Assembly: GCA_035648415.1 (NCBI GenBank)
Contig: DASRLO010000035.1
Location: 5,766 to 69,765, forward strand
DNA: 64,000 bases
Source of the DNA: DATARH01 sp035648415
GTDB lineage: Bacteria > Pseudomonadota > Alphaproteobacteria > ATCC43930 > CGMCC-115725
Direction of reading: 5' to 3'
Part shown: positions 52,285 to 59,896 of the stretch, piece after piece
Layout: each line of letters starts with the position of its first letter
Position numbering within the stretch: position 1 is the first letter of the stretch
Translations under genes and position numbers: made by a program
Notes under the pieces: generated by a model
The model's input: the letters and a program-made list of their open reading frames with translations, nothing else
What the model was told of the DNA's origin: nothing
Database searches by the model: none

Positions 52285-52980
52285 ATGGCAGCAGCGGAAC
52301 GCGTCTTGATCGTGGGCGCGGGGGCGGGGTTGAGCGCGGCGCTCGCGCGAAAATGCGCCGCGGCAGGGATGGAAGTTTTCCTCGCGGCGCGCGACACGGC
52401 GAAGCTCGCCGGGCTGGTGACGGAAACCGGCGCGACGGCGGTCGCCTGCGACGCGACCAGCGTCGCGGATGTCGAGAAGCTGTTCACCGCGGTCGATGCC
52501 GGCGGCGGCGTCGACCTCGTCGTCTACAACGCCAGCGGCCGGGCGCGCGGCCCGATCGTCGATCTCGACCCGGCGGCGGTCGAGCAGGCGATCAAGGTGA
52601 CCGCCTTCGGCGGGTTCCTCGTCGCCCAGCAGGCGGCGAAGCGCATGGCGAAGCAGGGCCACGGCACGATCCTTTTCACCGGCGCCAGCGCCGCGGTGAA
52701 GGGCTATCCGCGCTCGTCGTCGTTCGCGATGGGCAAGTTCGCGCTGCGCGGGCTCGCGCAAAGCCTCGCGCGCGAATTGCAGCCGCTGAACATCCATGTC
52801 GGCCACATCGTGATCGACGGCGGCATCGCCAAGGATAGCGATCCGCGCGCCAACGAACGCGGCCCCGACGGACTCCTCGACCCTAACGCGATCGCCGACA
52901 CCTATCTGAATTTGCATCGCCAGCCGCGCAGCGCCTGGGCCTGGGAAATCGAACTGCGGCCCTGGATCGAGAATTTCTGA
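52285..52980 (+). CDS. SDR family NAD(P)-dependent oxidoreductase, Tyr-to-Phe active site
   Basis: Short-chain dehydrogenase-like protein of 231 aa with a Rossmann start (VLIVGAGAGLSAALARKCAA) and NASG motif (VYNASGRARGP). The usual YxxxK active site reads FAMGK in SSSFAMGKFALRGLAQSLA, so the catalytic Tyr is Phe; the preceding Ser region is TGASAAVKG. Some SDR groups show this change, and activity may be altered or lost. It stands alone, upstream of the leuA leader. Confidence 0.85.
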   Translation: MAAAERVLIVGAGAGLSAALARKCAAAGMEVFLAARDTAKLAGLVTETGATAVACDATSVADVEKLFTAVDAGGGVDLVVYNASGRARGPIVDLDPAAVEQAIKVTAFGGFLVAQQAAKRMAKQGHGTILFTGASAAVKGYPRSSSFAMGKFALRGLAQSLARELQPLNIHVGHIVIDGGIAKDSDPRANERGPDGLLDPNAIADTYLNLHRQPRSAWAWEIELRPWIENF

Positions 52981-53011
52981 GGAACGGGCGAGCCGCAAGT
53001 GCTCCGATAAA

Positions 53012-53039
53012 TTGACTTTTGGGGGCGAGCTGTTATCTA
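53012..53039 (+). promoter_or_regulatory. Predicted sigma-70 promoter of the leuA leader
   Basis: A -35 box TTGACT (53012-53017), a 16-nt spacer and a -10 box TATCTA (53034-53039). The predicted transcript start, about 53045-53047, coincides with the leader ATG at 53048, so the leader message would be leaderless or nearly so. Confidence 0.6.
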
Positions 53040-53047
53040 TTCTCGCC

Positions 53048-53095
53048 ATGACCTTTGCGCGTGACGAGCTGCGACTTATTTCCTCGGCGCCCTAA
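53048..53095 (+). CDS. Putative leuA leader peptide
   Basis: A 15-codon frame, MTFARDELRLISSAP, ending in TAA. It has two Leu codons (CTG, CTT) and an Ile between and after them. The peptide begins at the predicted transcript start, and its stop lies in the loop of a hairpin at 53084-53106, the arrangement expected of a ribosome-mediated attenuator. Leaderless leader peptides are known in alphaproteobacteria (trpL of Sinorhizobium meliloti). No translation evidence exists here. Confidence 0.5.
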   Translation: MTFARDELRLISSAP

Positions 53096-53106
53096 CCCGG
53101 CGCCGA
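53084..53106 (+). promoter_or_regulatory. Attenuator-like hairpin covering the leader stop codon
   Basis: Perfect 8-bp stem (tcggcgcc at 53084-53091 with ggcgccga at 53099-53106) with a 7-nt loop that contains the TAA of the leader peptide. A second GC stem (arms 53227-53233 and 53245-53251) lies closer to leuA. The rest of 52981-53323 has no larger gene. Confidence 0.5.
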
Positions 53107-53323
53107 TCTGCTCGTCTTCGCCCTGTCTCTGGGGCTTCTGCGCAAGTGGTGACTGCCATGATTTCGGCTTCTCGGACATTTCGGGTTTTTCGCGTGGGTA
53201 ATTGTCGTCGGCTGCGACTTACCGCCGGCCGGCAGGGTTGAGCCGCCGGCCCGTCTTGTCGCGGACCCGTATTCACCGCCGCCCATTTCTGCGAGACCCG
53301 GCGGCGCCCGCCAGGAGTTTCCG

Positions 53324-55006
53324 ATGTCCCAAAAATCGACCATGCCGATCCACAAATACCGGCCCTTCGCCCCGATAAACTTGCCCGACCGCACATGGCC
53401 GTCGCGGGTCATCGCGAAGGCGCCCATCTGGTGCAGTGTCGACCTGCGCGACGGCAACCAGGCGCTCATCGAGCCGATGGGCCCCGAGCGCAAGCGGCGC
53501 ATGTTCGACATGCTGGTCAAGCTCGGCTTCAAGGAGATCGAGGTCGGGTTCCCGGCCGCCTCGGAAACCGATTTCGCCTTTGTCCGCGAGCTCGTCGAAG
53601 AGGATCTGATCCCCGAGGACGTCACCATCCAGGTGCTGACGCAGGCGCGCGGCGAGCTGATCGAGCGCAGCTTCGCATCGATCCGCGGCGCAAGGCGGGC
53701 GATCATGCACCTCTACAATTCGACCTCGACCCTGCAACGCCGGGTGGTCTTCGGCCTCGACGAGGCCGGCATCACCGACATTGCGGTAGCGGGCGCGAAG
53801 CAGATCCGCGCGCTCGCCGAGGCGATGCCGGAAACCGAGGTGCTGTACCAGTATTCGCCCGAGAGCTTTACCGGCACCGAGCTGCCCTACGCGGTCGAGA
53901 TCTGCGAGGCGGTGATGGATGTCTGGCAGCCGACGCCGGCGAAAAAGGTGATCCTCAACCTGCCGGCGACGGTCGAGATGGCGACCCCAAACATCTATGC
54001 CGACCAGATCGAGTGGTTCGGCCGCACCATCAAGAACCGCGACGCGATCGTCCTCAGCCTGCATCCGCACAACGACCGCGGCACCGCGGTCGCGGCGGCC
54101 GAATTGGGCGTCATGGCCGGGGCCGACCGGGTCGAGGGCACCCTCTTCGGCAACGGCGAGCGCACCGGCAATGTCGATGTGATGACCTTGGCCCTCAACC
54201 TGTTCAGCCAGGGGGTCGATCCGGGCATCGAGATCAAGGACATCGACGACATCGTCCGCACCGTCGAATACTGCAACCAGCTGCCGGTGCACCCGCGCCA
54301 CCCCTATGCCGGCGAATTGGTCTACACCGCATTCTCCGGCTCGCACCAGGACGCGATCAAGAAGGGATTCGACGAACTCGCCAAACGGAACGACGAGTTG
54401 TTCGAGGTGCCCTACCTGCCGATCGACCCCAAGGATCTCGGCCGCACCTACGAGGCGGTGATCCGGGTCAACTCGCAGTCCGGCAAGGGCGGGGTCGCCT
54501 ATCTGCTCAAGGAGGATCACGGGCTCGACCTGCCGCGGCCGCTGCAGATCGAATTCTCGCGGATCGTGCAGGAAGTGACCGACCGCACCGGCAAGGAGAT
54601 GACCAGCGCCGATATCTGGGCGCTGTTCCAGGACACCTATCTCGGGCGCGACGGCATCGCTCTTGTCGATTACACGATGCTGCCCGAGCCGCGCGCCGGC
54701 GAGCGGCGTCTCTCGGCGACGGTGACGGTCGACGGGGCCGAGCGCCGCATCGAGGGTGTCGGCAACGGCCCGATCGCCGCCTTTGTCGATGCGCTGCAGC
54801 AGGGTTGCGGCATCGGAGTGACCTTTCTCGACTACAGCGAGCACGCGGTCGGCGGCGGCGCCGACGCGCTTGCCGCCGCCTACGTCAAGGTGCGCGGCGA
54901 TGGCGACGAAGCGCTGCACGGCGTCGGAATGGACGGCAACATTATCACCGCCTCGCTGAAGGCGGTGGCCAGCGCCGCCACCCGCGCTCGAAAAGCGGCG
55001 CATTGA
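53324..55006 (+). CDS. leuA: 2-isopropylmalate synthase
   Basis: First committed step of leucine synthesis: acetyl-CoA plus 2-oxoisovalerate. The 560-aa length and the start HKYRPFAPINLPDRTWPSR mark the long LeuA type. The TIM-barrel metal site is seen in CSVDLRDGNQALIEPMG and SLHPHNDRGTAVAAAELG (HxH). The C-terminal regulatory domain (VTVDGAERRIEGVGNGPIAA) should bind leucine for feedback inhibition. leuB, leuC and leuD are not adjacent. It is preceded by the apparent attenuator. Confidence 0.97.
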   Translation: MSQKSTMPIHKYRPFAPINLPDRTWPSRVIAKAPIWCSVDLRDGNQALIEPMGPERKRRMFDMLVKLGFKEIEVGFPAASETDFAFVRELVEEDLIPEDVTIQVLTQARGELIERSFASIRGARRAIMHLYNSTSTLQRRVVFGLDEAGITDIAVAGAKQIRALAEAMPETEVLYQYSPESFTGTELPYAVEICEAVMDVWQPTPAKKVILNLPATVEMATPNIYADQIEWFGRTIKNRDAIVLSLHPHNDRGTAVAAAELGVMAGADRVEGTLFGNGERTGNVDVMTLALNLFSQGVDPGIEIKDIDDIVRTVEYCNQLPVHPRHPYAGELVYTAFSGSHQDAIKKGFDELAKRNDELFEVPYLPIDPKDLGRTYEAVIRVNSQSGKGGVAYLLKEDHGLDLPRPLQIEFSRIVQEVTDRTGKEMTSADIWALFQDTYLGRDGIALVDYTMLPEPRAGERRLSATVTVDGAERRIEGVGNGPIAAFVDALQQGCGIGVTFLDYSEHAVGGGADALAAAYVKVRGDGDEALHGVGMDGNIITASLKAVASAATRARKAAH

Positions 55007-55009
55007 TAG

Positions 55010-56122
55010 GTGCAAGACCGCACCAACCCCCACCGCAACCCTCCCTCGTCGGTGGAGGAGAGAGGGGAAGGATCAAGCGCCAGCGCCAGAGATAACCCCC
55101 TCCCCCGCTTGCGGGGGAGGGTCGGGGTGGGGGTGGTCGCGACACTGCTCGTGGCGGCCCCCGCCTTCGCCAACGATTCGACCGCCGAGCTCGGCACCGG
55201 CGGGCTTGATTTCGTGCGGAACGAAAATGTCGAAATGCGTTCCGAGCAGCTCTCCATCTCGACCGCCGAAATCCGCGTCACCTACCATTTTTTCAACAAG
55301 AGCGAGCGGCCGGTCACCAATCTGGTGGCGTTTCCGATGCCCGACATCACGATCGCCGACGAGGACGCCAACATCTCCGTGCCGACCGAGGACCCGGCCA
55401 ATTTCCTCGCCTTTACGACGCAGGCCAACGGCCAGCCGGTCGATATCCAGGTCGAACAGAAGGCCTTCGCCAAGGGTCTCGACCGGACCGCGATGCTCCA
55501 GGAGATGAAGATCCCGCTGGCGCCGCATTTACGGACAACCTACGCCGCCCTCGACGCGCTGCCGCGGGACGAATGGCGGCAGCTGATCGATCTGGGCCTC
55601 GCGGAAATCGCCGAATACGCGACCGGCCCCGATTATAAGATGCACCAGCATCTCGAGCCGCGCTGGACGCTGAAGACCACCTATTACTGGCAGCAGACCT
55701 TTCCGGCCCAGCAGGAGCTGGTCATCGAGCACCGCTACAAGCCGAGCGTCGGCGGCAGCGCCGGCACCACTCTCAGCAAGCCGGACGACCCGGACGCGCG
55801 GGCCGAAGAGAAAAAATATTGCATGGAGCAGGGCGTCATCGATCGGGCGCGCGAAATGGTCGAGGCGGCGCGCAAAGCCAAGAATTCCTCTGTCGGCGAG
55901 CGGCGGATCGACTACGTCCTGAAGACGGGCGCCAACTGGGCCGGGCCGATCGCCGATTTCATGCTCACCCTCGATAAGGGCGCGCCGGACAATCTGATGA
56001 GCTTCTGCGGCAAGAACGGCTTGAAGAAACTCTCGCCAACCCAGTTCCAGTTGCACTACACCGATTTCACCCCGACCCGGGATTTGGCGATCCTGATCTT
56101 GACGCCCAAAATCATGCCGTAG
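55010..56122 (+). CDS. DUF4424 domain-containing secreted protein, repeat-derived N-terminus
   Basis: A 370-aa protein. The mature part matches DUF4424 (NDSTAELGTGGLDFVRNENV, EMRSEQLSISTAEIRVTYHF), with three or four Cys and no known activity. The signal peptide core VVATLLVAAPAFA directly follows a GC-rich repeat, and the frame from GTG 55010 reads the repeat as NPPSSVEERGEGSSASARDN. GTG codons at 55127 and 55133, preceded by GGGGGAGGG from the repeat itself, are possible starts but give a very short signal. It starts 3 nt after leuA, though a functional link is unlikely. Confidence 0.8.
   Translation: MQDRTNPHRNPPSSVEERGEGSSASARDNPLPRLRGRVGVGVVATLLVAAPAFANDSTAELGTGGLDFVRNENVEMRSEQLSISTAEIRVTYHFFNKSERPVTNLVAFPMPDITIADEDANISVPTEDPANFLAFTTQANGQPVDIQVEQKAFAKGLDRTAMLQEMKIPLAPHLRTTYAALDALPRDEWRQLIDLGLAEIAEYATGPDYKMHQHLEPRWTLKTTYYWQQTFPAQQELVIEHRYKPSVGGSAGTTLSKPDDPDARAEEKKYCMEQGVIDRAREMVEAARKAKNSSVGERRIDYVLKTGANWAGPIADFMLTLDKGAPDNLMSFCGKNGLKKLSPTQFQLHYTDFTPTRDLAILILTPKIMP
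55018..55137. repeat. Palindromic GC-rich repeat, family C, in the DUF4424 5' end
   Basis: Contains caccaacccccaccgcaacc at one end and cggggtgggggtggt at the other, with an internal perfect hairpin cctcccccgc ttg cgggggagg. Elements with this sequence are common between genes in alphaproteobacteria; this one overlaps the start of an open frame. Confidence 0.75.
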
Positions 56123-56133
56123 ACGAGGAACAG

Positions 56134-56676
56134 ATGGCCGCAACCGTCACCGCCGTCAGCCGCAGCCCCGGCCATACGATGTCGAAGCCGAACGAGGATT
56201 GCATCCGCCTCCTCGCCGGGCTCGGGGTCGAGGACGACGCGCATATGGGACCGACGGTCAAGCACCGTTCGCGCGTCGCCAAGGACCCGACCGCGCCCAA
56301 TCTGCGTCAGGTGCACCTGATCCACGCCGAGCTGCACGACGAGCTGGAAGCCGGCGGCTTCCAACTCGCGCCCGGCGAGATGGGCGAGAATTTGACGACG
56401 CGCGGGGTCGATCTCCTGGGGCTGCCGGTCGGGGCGCGGCTGCGCCTCGGCGCCGAGGCGGTGGTCGAGATCACCGGGCTGCGCAACCCCTGCTACCAGC
56501 TCGACAAGCTCAGGGCGGGGCTGATGAAGGCGACGCTCGACCGCGACGCCGACGGCAACCTCGTGCGCAAGGCCGGGGTGATGGGGGTGGTGCTCGCCGG
56601 CGGCGAGATCAGGCCGGGCGACGCGATCGAAGTGGAATTGCCTCCCGAACCGCACCGCAAGCTCGCGGCGGTATAA
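56134..56676 (+). CDS. MOSC domain-containing protein
   Basis: A 180-aa single-domain MOSC protein of the YiiM-like type, predicted to carry molybdenum-cofactor sulfur or mobilise sulfur. Key parts: TVTAVSRSPGHTMSKP, GEMGENLTTRGVDLLGLPVG and the conserved Cys in ITGLRNPCYQLD. It lies 11 nt after the DUF4424 gene. The substrate or partner enzyme is unknown. Confidence 0.9.
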   Translation: MAATVTAVSRSPGHTMSKPNEDCIRLLAGLGVEDDAHMGPTVKHRSRVAKDPTAPNLRQVHLIHAELHDELEAGGFQLAPGEMGENLTTRGVDLLGLPVGARLRLGAEAVVEITGLRNPCYQLDKLRAGLMKATLDRDADGNLVRKAGVMGVVLAGGEIRPGDAIEVELPPEPHRKLAAV

Positions 56677-56680
56677 GCCC

Positions 56681-57259
56681 TCAGAACACGCCGGGCACCA
56701 GCCGGGCGGTGCGGCGGCAATAATCGGCGTATTCGGGGAAGGTCTCGCGCATGCGGGCTTCCTCGACCCGCAGCTTGACGACAAAGCCGGCGAGGATCAG
56801 CGCCGCGGCGATAAAGCCGCGCGCCGCGCCGATCGCCAGCGCCGTGCCGAGGAGCGCCAGCAGGATGCCGGTGTAGATCGGATGGCGCAGCCAGCGGTAG
56901 GGGCCGGTTCGGATCAAGGTGTGGCCTTCCTTGACCGTCACCTCGCCGCTCCAGTTGCGGCCCAAATGCCAGCGCGCCCAGACCGAAAACACCAGCCCGG
57001 CGGCAACCAGCACGACGCCGCAGAACGGCGCCGCCGGCCCGGCGGGCAGGACCGGCCGGTTGAGCGCCGCCGGCACCATCCGCGGGAAGACCAGCAGCGC
57101 GCAGCCGATCACCACTGGGGCCCGGTTCCAGATCGCGGCGATATGCCGCTCGCGCCATCGCGTCTGCTTGACGTTCCAGGCGGCGGCCAGCCAGAGCGCG
57201 ATCCAGAGCGCCCACAGCGCCGGGATCAGATAGCGCGACAGCTCGGCGCCGGTTCTCAT
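56681..57259 (-). CDS. Isoprenylcysteine methyltransferase-like membrane protein
   Basis: A 192-aa membrane protein with about five helices and the ICMT/PEMT-type C-terminal signature: GHTLIRTGPYRWLRHPIYTG (SAM-binding RHPxY) and EEARMRETFPEYADYCRRTA. Such bacterial proteins methylate lipids or unknown acceptors. It converges with the MOSC gene (4 nt apart) and is 22 nt downstream of the LLM oxidoreductase gene. Confidence 0.87.
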   Translation of the reverse strand: MRTGAELSRYLIPALWALWIALWLAAAWNVKQTRWRERHIAAIWNRAPVVIGCALLVFPRMVPAALNRPVLPAGPAAPFCGVVLVAAGLVFSVWARWHLGRNWSGEVTVKEGHTLIRTGPYRWLRHPIYTGILLALLGTALAIGAARGFIAAALILAGFVVKLRVEEARMRETFPEYADYCRRTARLVPGVF

Positions 57260-57281
57260 CCCGCTTACATTCTCATGCCGC

Positions 57282-58097
57282 TTATAGGAGCTTGCCGACG
57301 CCCTCGATCACCGTATCCCAATCGTCGATTTCGCGGTCCTGCGGGTGGACCATGACGTGCTGGACGCCGGCGGCCTCGTATGCCGCGACGCGCTCTTTCA
57401 TCATCCCGACATCCTTGCCGTCCCAGTGCGAGCGCACCGAAATCGTAAAGCCCGGCTCCGGCCGGTCGCGGCGCAGCCGCTTGACCACCTCGCCGGCTTG
57501 CTCGGGCGTCACCTGGCTGCCGTGCCACCCGTCGCCGATGCGCACGGTGCGCTTGTGCGCCGCCTCGGAACGGCTGCCGTGCCACATCGGGATCGGCGAT
57601 ATTGGCTGCGGCAGCATCGTCATGTCCTTGATCTCGGAGGCGATGTACGTGCTGTCGAAGCTCACCGGGTCCTGCGACCACACCGCCTTCATCATTGCGA
57701 TGCCTTCGTCCATCCGCCTTCCGCGCTCGTTGAACGGGACGCCGAGCGCGGCGAACTCCGGCTCCAGCCAGCCGACCCCGACCCCCATGATGAGCCGCCC
57801 GTTCGAGAGATTGTGCAGGGTCGCCAATTCCTTGGCGAGCGGCAGCGGGTGGCGCATCGGCAGCACCAGCACGCTGGTGCCGAGCCGCACCCGCTCGGTG
57901 ACGGCGGCGACCCAGGTCAAGGTCAGCACCGGATCGTAGAACAGCGGCGAGCGCGGGAACTGCGCGCGCGGCACGATGATGTGCTCGCTGACCCAGACGT
58001 CGCTGAGCCCCAAATCCTCGGCCCGCCGGGCGTGGCGCTTGATCAGCGCCGGCGCCGCCTGGCTGCCGGCATGCGGCAGGTGCATCCCGATCTGCAT
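57282..58097 (-). CDS. LLM class flavin-dependent oxidoreductase
   Basis: Luciferase-like TIM-barrel protein of 271 aa, probably F420-dependent. It starts MQIGMHLPHAGSQAAP with GGGGGA 7 nt upstream of ATG 58097. Typical segments are RRAEDLGLSDVWVSEHIIVP, TERVRLGTSVLVLPMRHPLP and NGRLIMGVGVGWLEPEFAAL. Divergent from an SDR gene. The substrate is unknown. It is a paralogue of the gene at 33977-34798. Confidence 0.9.
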   Translation of the reverse strand: MQIGMHLPHAGSQAAPALIKRHARRAEDLGLSDVWVSEHIIVPRAQFPRSPLFYDPVLTLTWVAAVTERVRLGTSVLVLPMRHPLPLAKELATLHNLSNGRLIMGVGVGWLEPEFAALGVPFNERGRRMDEGIAMMKAVWSQDPVSFDSTYIASEIKDMTMLPQPISPIPMWHGSRSEAAHKRTVRIGDGWHGSQVTPEQAGEVVKRLRRDRPEPGFTISVRSHWDGKDVGMMKERVAAYEAAGVQHVMVHPQDREIDDWDTVIEGVGKLL

Positions 58098-58187
58098 GTC
58101 TATCCCCCATTCCTCGCGCGTTGACAGGCACGGCCCACTGGCCGCCACAATGCCCGCAACGACGGGAATTGCGAAAGGGGGGTTGCG

Positions 58188-58952
58188 ATGCGCTTTGCCG
58201 GTAAAATCGCGCTGATCACCGCCTGCGCCAGCGGCATCGGCCGCGCCACCGCCGACATCATGGCGCGCGAGGGCGCGGTCGTCGTCGGCGTCGACAACCA
58301 CCAGGAGCGGCTGGATAAGACCCTAGCGGAACTCACCGCCGCCGGCGGGCAGGCGCACGGGCGGCCGTGCAACGCGCTCGACGCGGGCGAGGTCGACCCG
58401 CTGGTCGCCGATATCGCCCGCGAATTCGGCGGCATCGACATCCTGGTCAACGCGGTCGGCGGCAGCACGATCATCCCGCGCTCGGGCGCCACGGTCGACG
58501 AGCTGACCCTCGAGGAATGGAAGAGGCTGATCGACTTCAACCTCGACGGCACGTTCCTCTTCACCCACGCCGTCGTGCCGGTGATGAAGCGGCGGCAGAG
58601 CGGCAAGATCGTCAACCTCGCCTCGATCGCCGGGCGCGGCCGCAGCGCCTCGTCGTCCGCCGCCTATGCCGCGGCCAAGGGCGGCATCATCGCCTTCACC
58701 AAGAAGCTGTCATACGAGCTCGGCCCCTACGGCATCAATATCAACGCGATCGCGCCGAGCACCACCTTGACCGAGCGCATCCGGCCGCATTGGGAGCGCC
58801 GCAGCCAGGAGGACCAGGCGCGCGCGATCGACGCGACGCCGTTGCGCCGTGTCGCCGAAGCGGTCGACCAGGCGCGCGTCATCTGCTTTCTGGCGTCGCA
58901 GGACGCCGATTTCATCACCGGCGTCACCATCGACGTCACCGGCGGGAGCTAG
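58188..58952 (+). CDS. SDR family NAD(P)-dependent oxidoreductase
   Basis: Classical short-chain dehydrogenase of 254 aa. The cofactor motif is in ITACASGIGRATADIM, NAVGG replaces the NNAG motif, catalytic Ser is in VNLASIAGRG and the YxxxK site in AYAAAKGGIIAFTKKL. The end (FITGVTIDVTGGS) is typical. It stands near an alpha/beta hydrolase and an amidohydrolase on the same strand, which suggests a catabolic cluster, but each is preceded by its own repeat. Confidence 0.93.
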   Translation: MRFAGKIALITACASGIGRATADIMAREGAVVVGVDNHQERLDKTLAELTAAGGQAHGRPCNALDAGEVDPLVADIAREFGGIDILVNAVGGSTIIPRSGATVDELTLEEWKRLIDFNLDGTFLFTHAVVPVMKRRQSGKIVNLASIAGRGRSASSSAAYAAAKGGIIAFTKKLSYELGPYGININAIAPSTTLTERIRPHWERRSQEDQARAIDATPLRRVAEAVDQARVICFLASQDADFITGVTIDVTGGS

Positions 58953-58958
58953 CTCGAA

Positions 58959-59040
58959 CGTACTTCCCGGCGAACGCCGGGACCCATTTTTCGGGGCCCG
59001 AGACGGCGGAACAGTAGGCCCCGGCTTGCCGGGGAGCGAT
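58959..59040. repeat. Palindromic intergenic repeat, diverged family A
   Basis: Reads cgtacttcccggcgaacgcc ggg at the left and ggccccggcttgccggggag at the right. It shares the layout of family A (outer palindrome, inner ggccc pair) but with different sequence. Lies between the SDR and hydrolase genes. Confidence 0.6.
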
Positions 59041-59058
59041 AAAACTAGGGAGAAATAG

Positions 59059-59748
59059 ATGGCGACATTCGTACTCGTCCACGGCTCGTATCAGGGCGGC
59101 TGGATTTGGCAGAAGGTGGCGACGCGGTTGCGCGCCGCGGGGCATGAGGTTTACGCGCCGACGCTCGACGGCTGCGGCGAGCGCGCGAGCCAGGTCCGCG
59201 CCGGCATCGACACCGAAAGCCAGGCCGACGAGATCGCTCAGCTGCTGTTTTACGAGGACCTCGACAACGTCGTCCTGGTCGGCACCAGCTCGGGCGGGAT
59301 GGTGGTGTGCCGCGTCGCCGAGCTGATCCCCGACCGCATCGGGCGACTTGTCTTTGTCGATGCGCTGGCGCTGCTTCCCGGCGAGAAGATCCGCGACATC
59401 GTCACCCGCTCGACCGCGCAGGCGACCGGAATCACCGCCGGCCCATCGCGCGAGGACGCCGCCAACCGGCTCTTCGCCGACCTCGACCCGGCGCTGCGCG
59501 AGCACGCGCTCGAGCGCTACACCCAGCACCCGATCGCGGTCTACGACCACGGCGTGAAACTCGACAAATTCTGGTCGATGCCGTGGGAAGCCAGCGTCAT
59601 CTGGTGCAAGCGCGCGCAGAACCCCGGCGAGGCGCACCAGCGCCGCACCGCCGAGAAACTGCAGGCCCCCTTCATGGAGCTCGACACCGGCCACTACCCG
59701 ATGCTCAGCGAGCCCGAGAAGCTGACCGCGATGCTGCTGAAGGGGTGA
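59059..59748 (+). CDS. Alpha/beta hydrolase
   Basis: A 229-aa hydrolase. The oxyanion strand is FVLVHGSYQGGWIWQKVA, the nucleophile elbow is VLVGTSSGGMVVCR, and the catalytic His is near the end in ELDTGHYPMLSEP. The family (pyrethroid-hydrolase/salicylate esterase-like) acts on small esters. It is followed by a family B repeat and an amidohydrolase. Confidence 0.9.
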   Translation: MATFVLVHGSYQGGWIWQKVATRLRAAGHEVYAPTLDGCGERASQVRAGIDTESQADEIAQLLFYEDLDNVVLVGTSSGGMVVCRVAELIPDRIGRLVFVDALALLPGEKIRDIVTRSTAQATGITAGPSREDAANRLFADLDPALREHALERYTQHPIAVYDHGVKLDKFWSMPWEASVIWCKRAQNPGEAHQRRTAEKLQAPFMELDTGHYPMLSEPEKLTAMLLKG

Positions 59749-59759
59749 CCACGTACAGT

Positions 59760-59848
59760 CGTCATTGCGAGGAGCCTGCAGGGCGACGCGGCGCTCTCGA
59801 TGGGAGCGCGCACCGGCGCGAGATTGCCTCGCTGCGCTCGCAATGACG
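59760..59848. repeat. Palindromic intergenic repeat, family B
   Basis: Second copy in the window: cgtcattgcgaggagcctgc at the left, cgctgcgctcgcaatgacg at the right, the middle diverged from the copy at 42559. Confidence 0.85.
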
Positions 59849-59896
59849 GAGCGGCGGCGCTAGGCTCGGCAATAAGCGCGAACGAAGGATCAGGCG

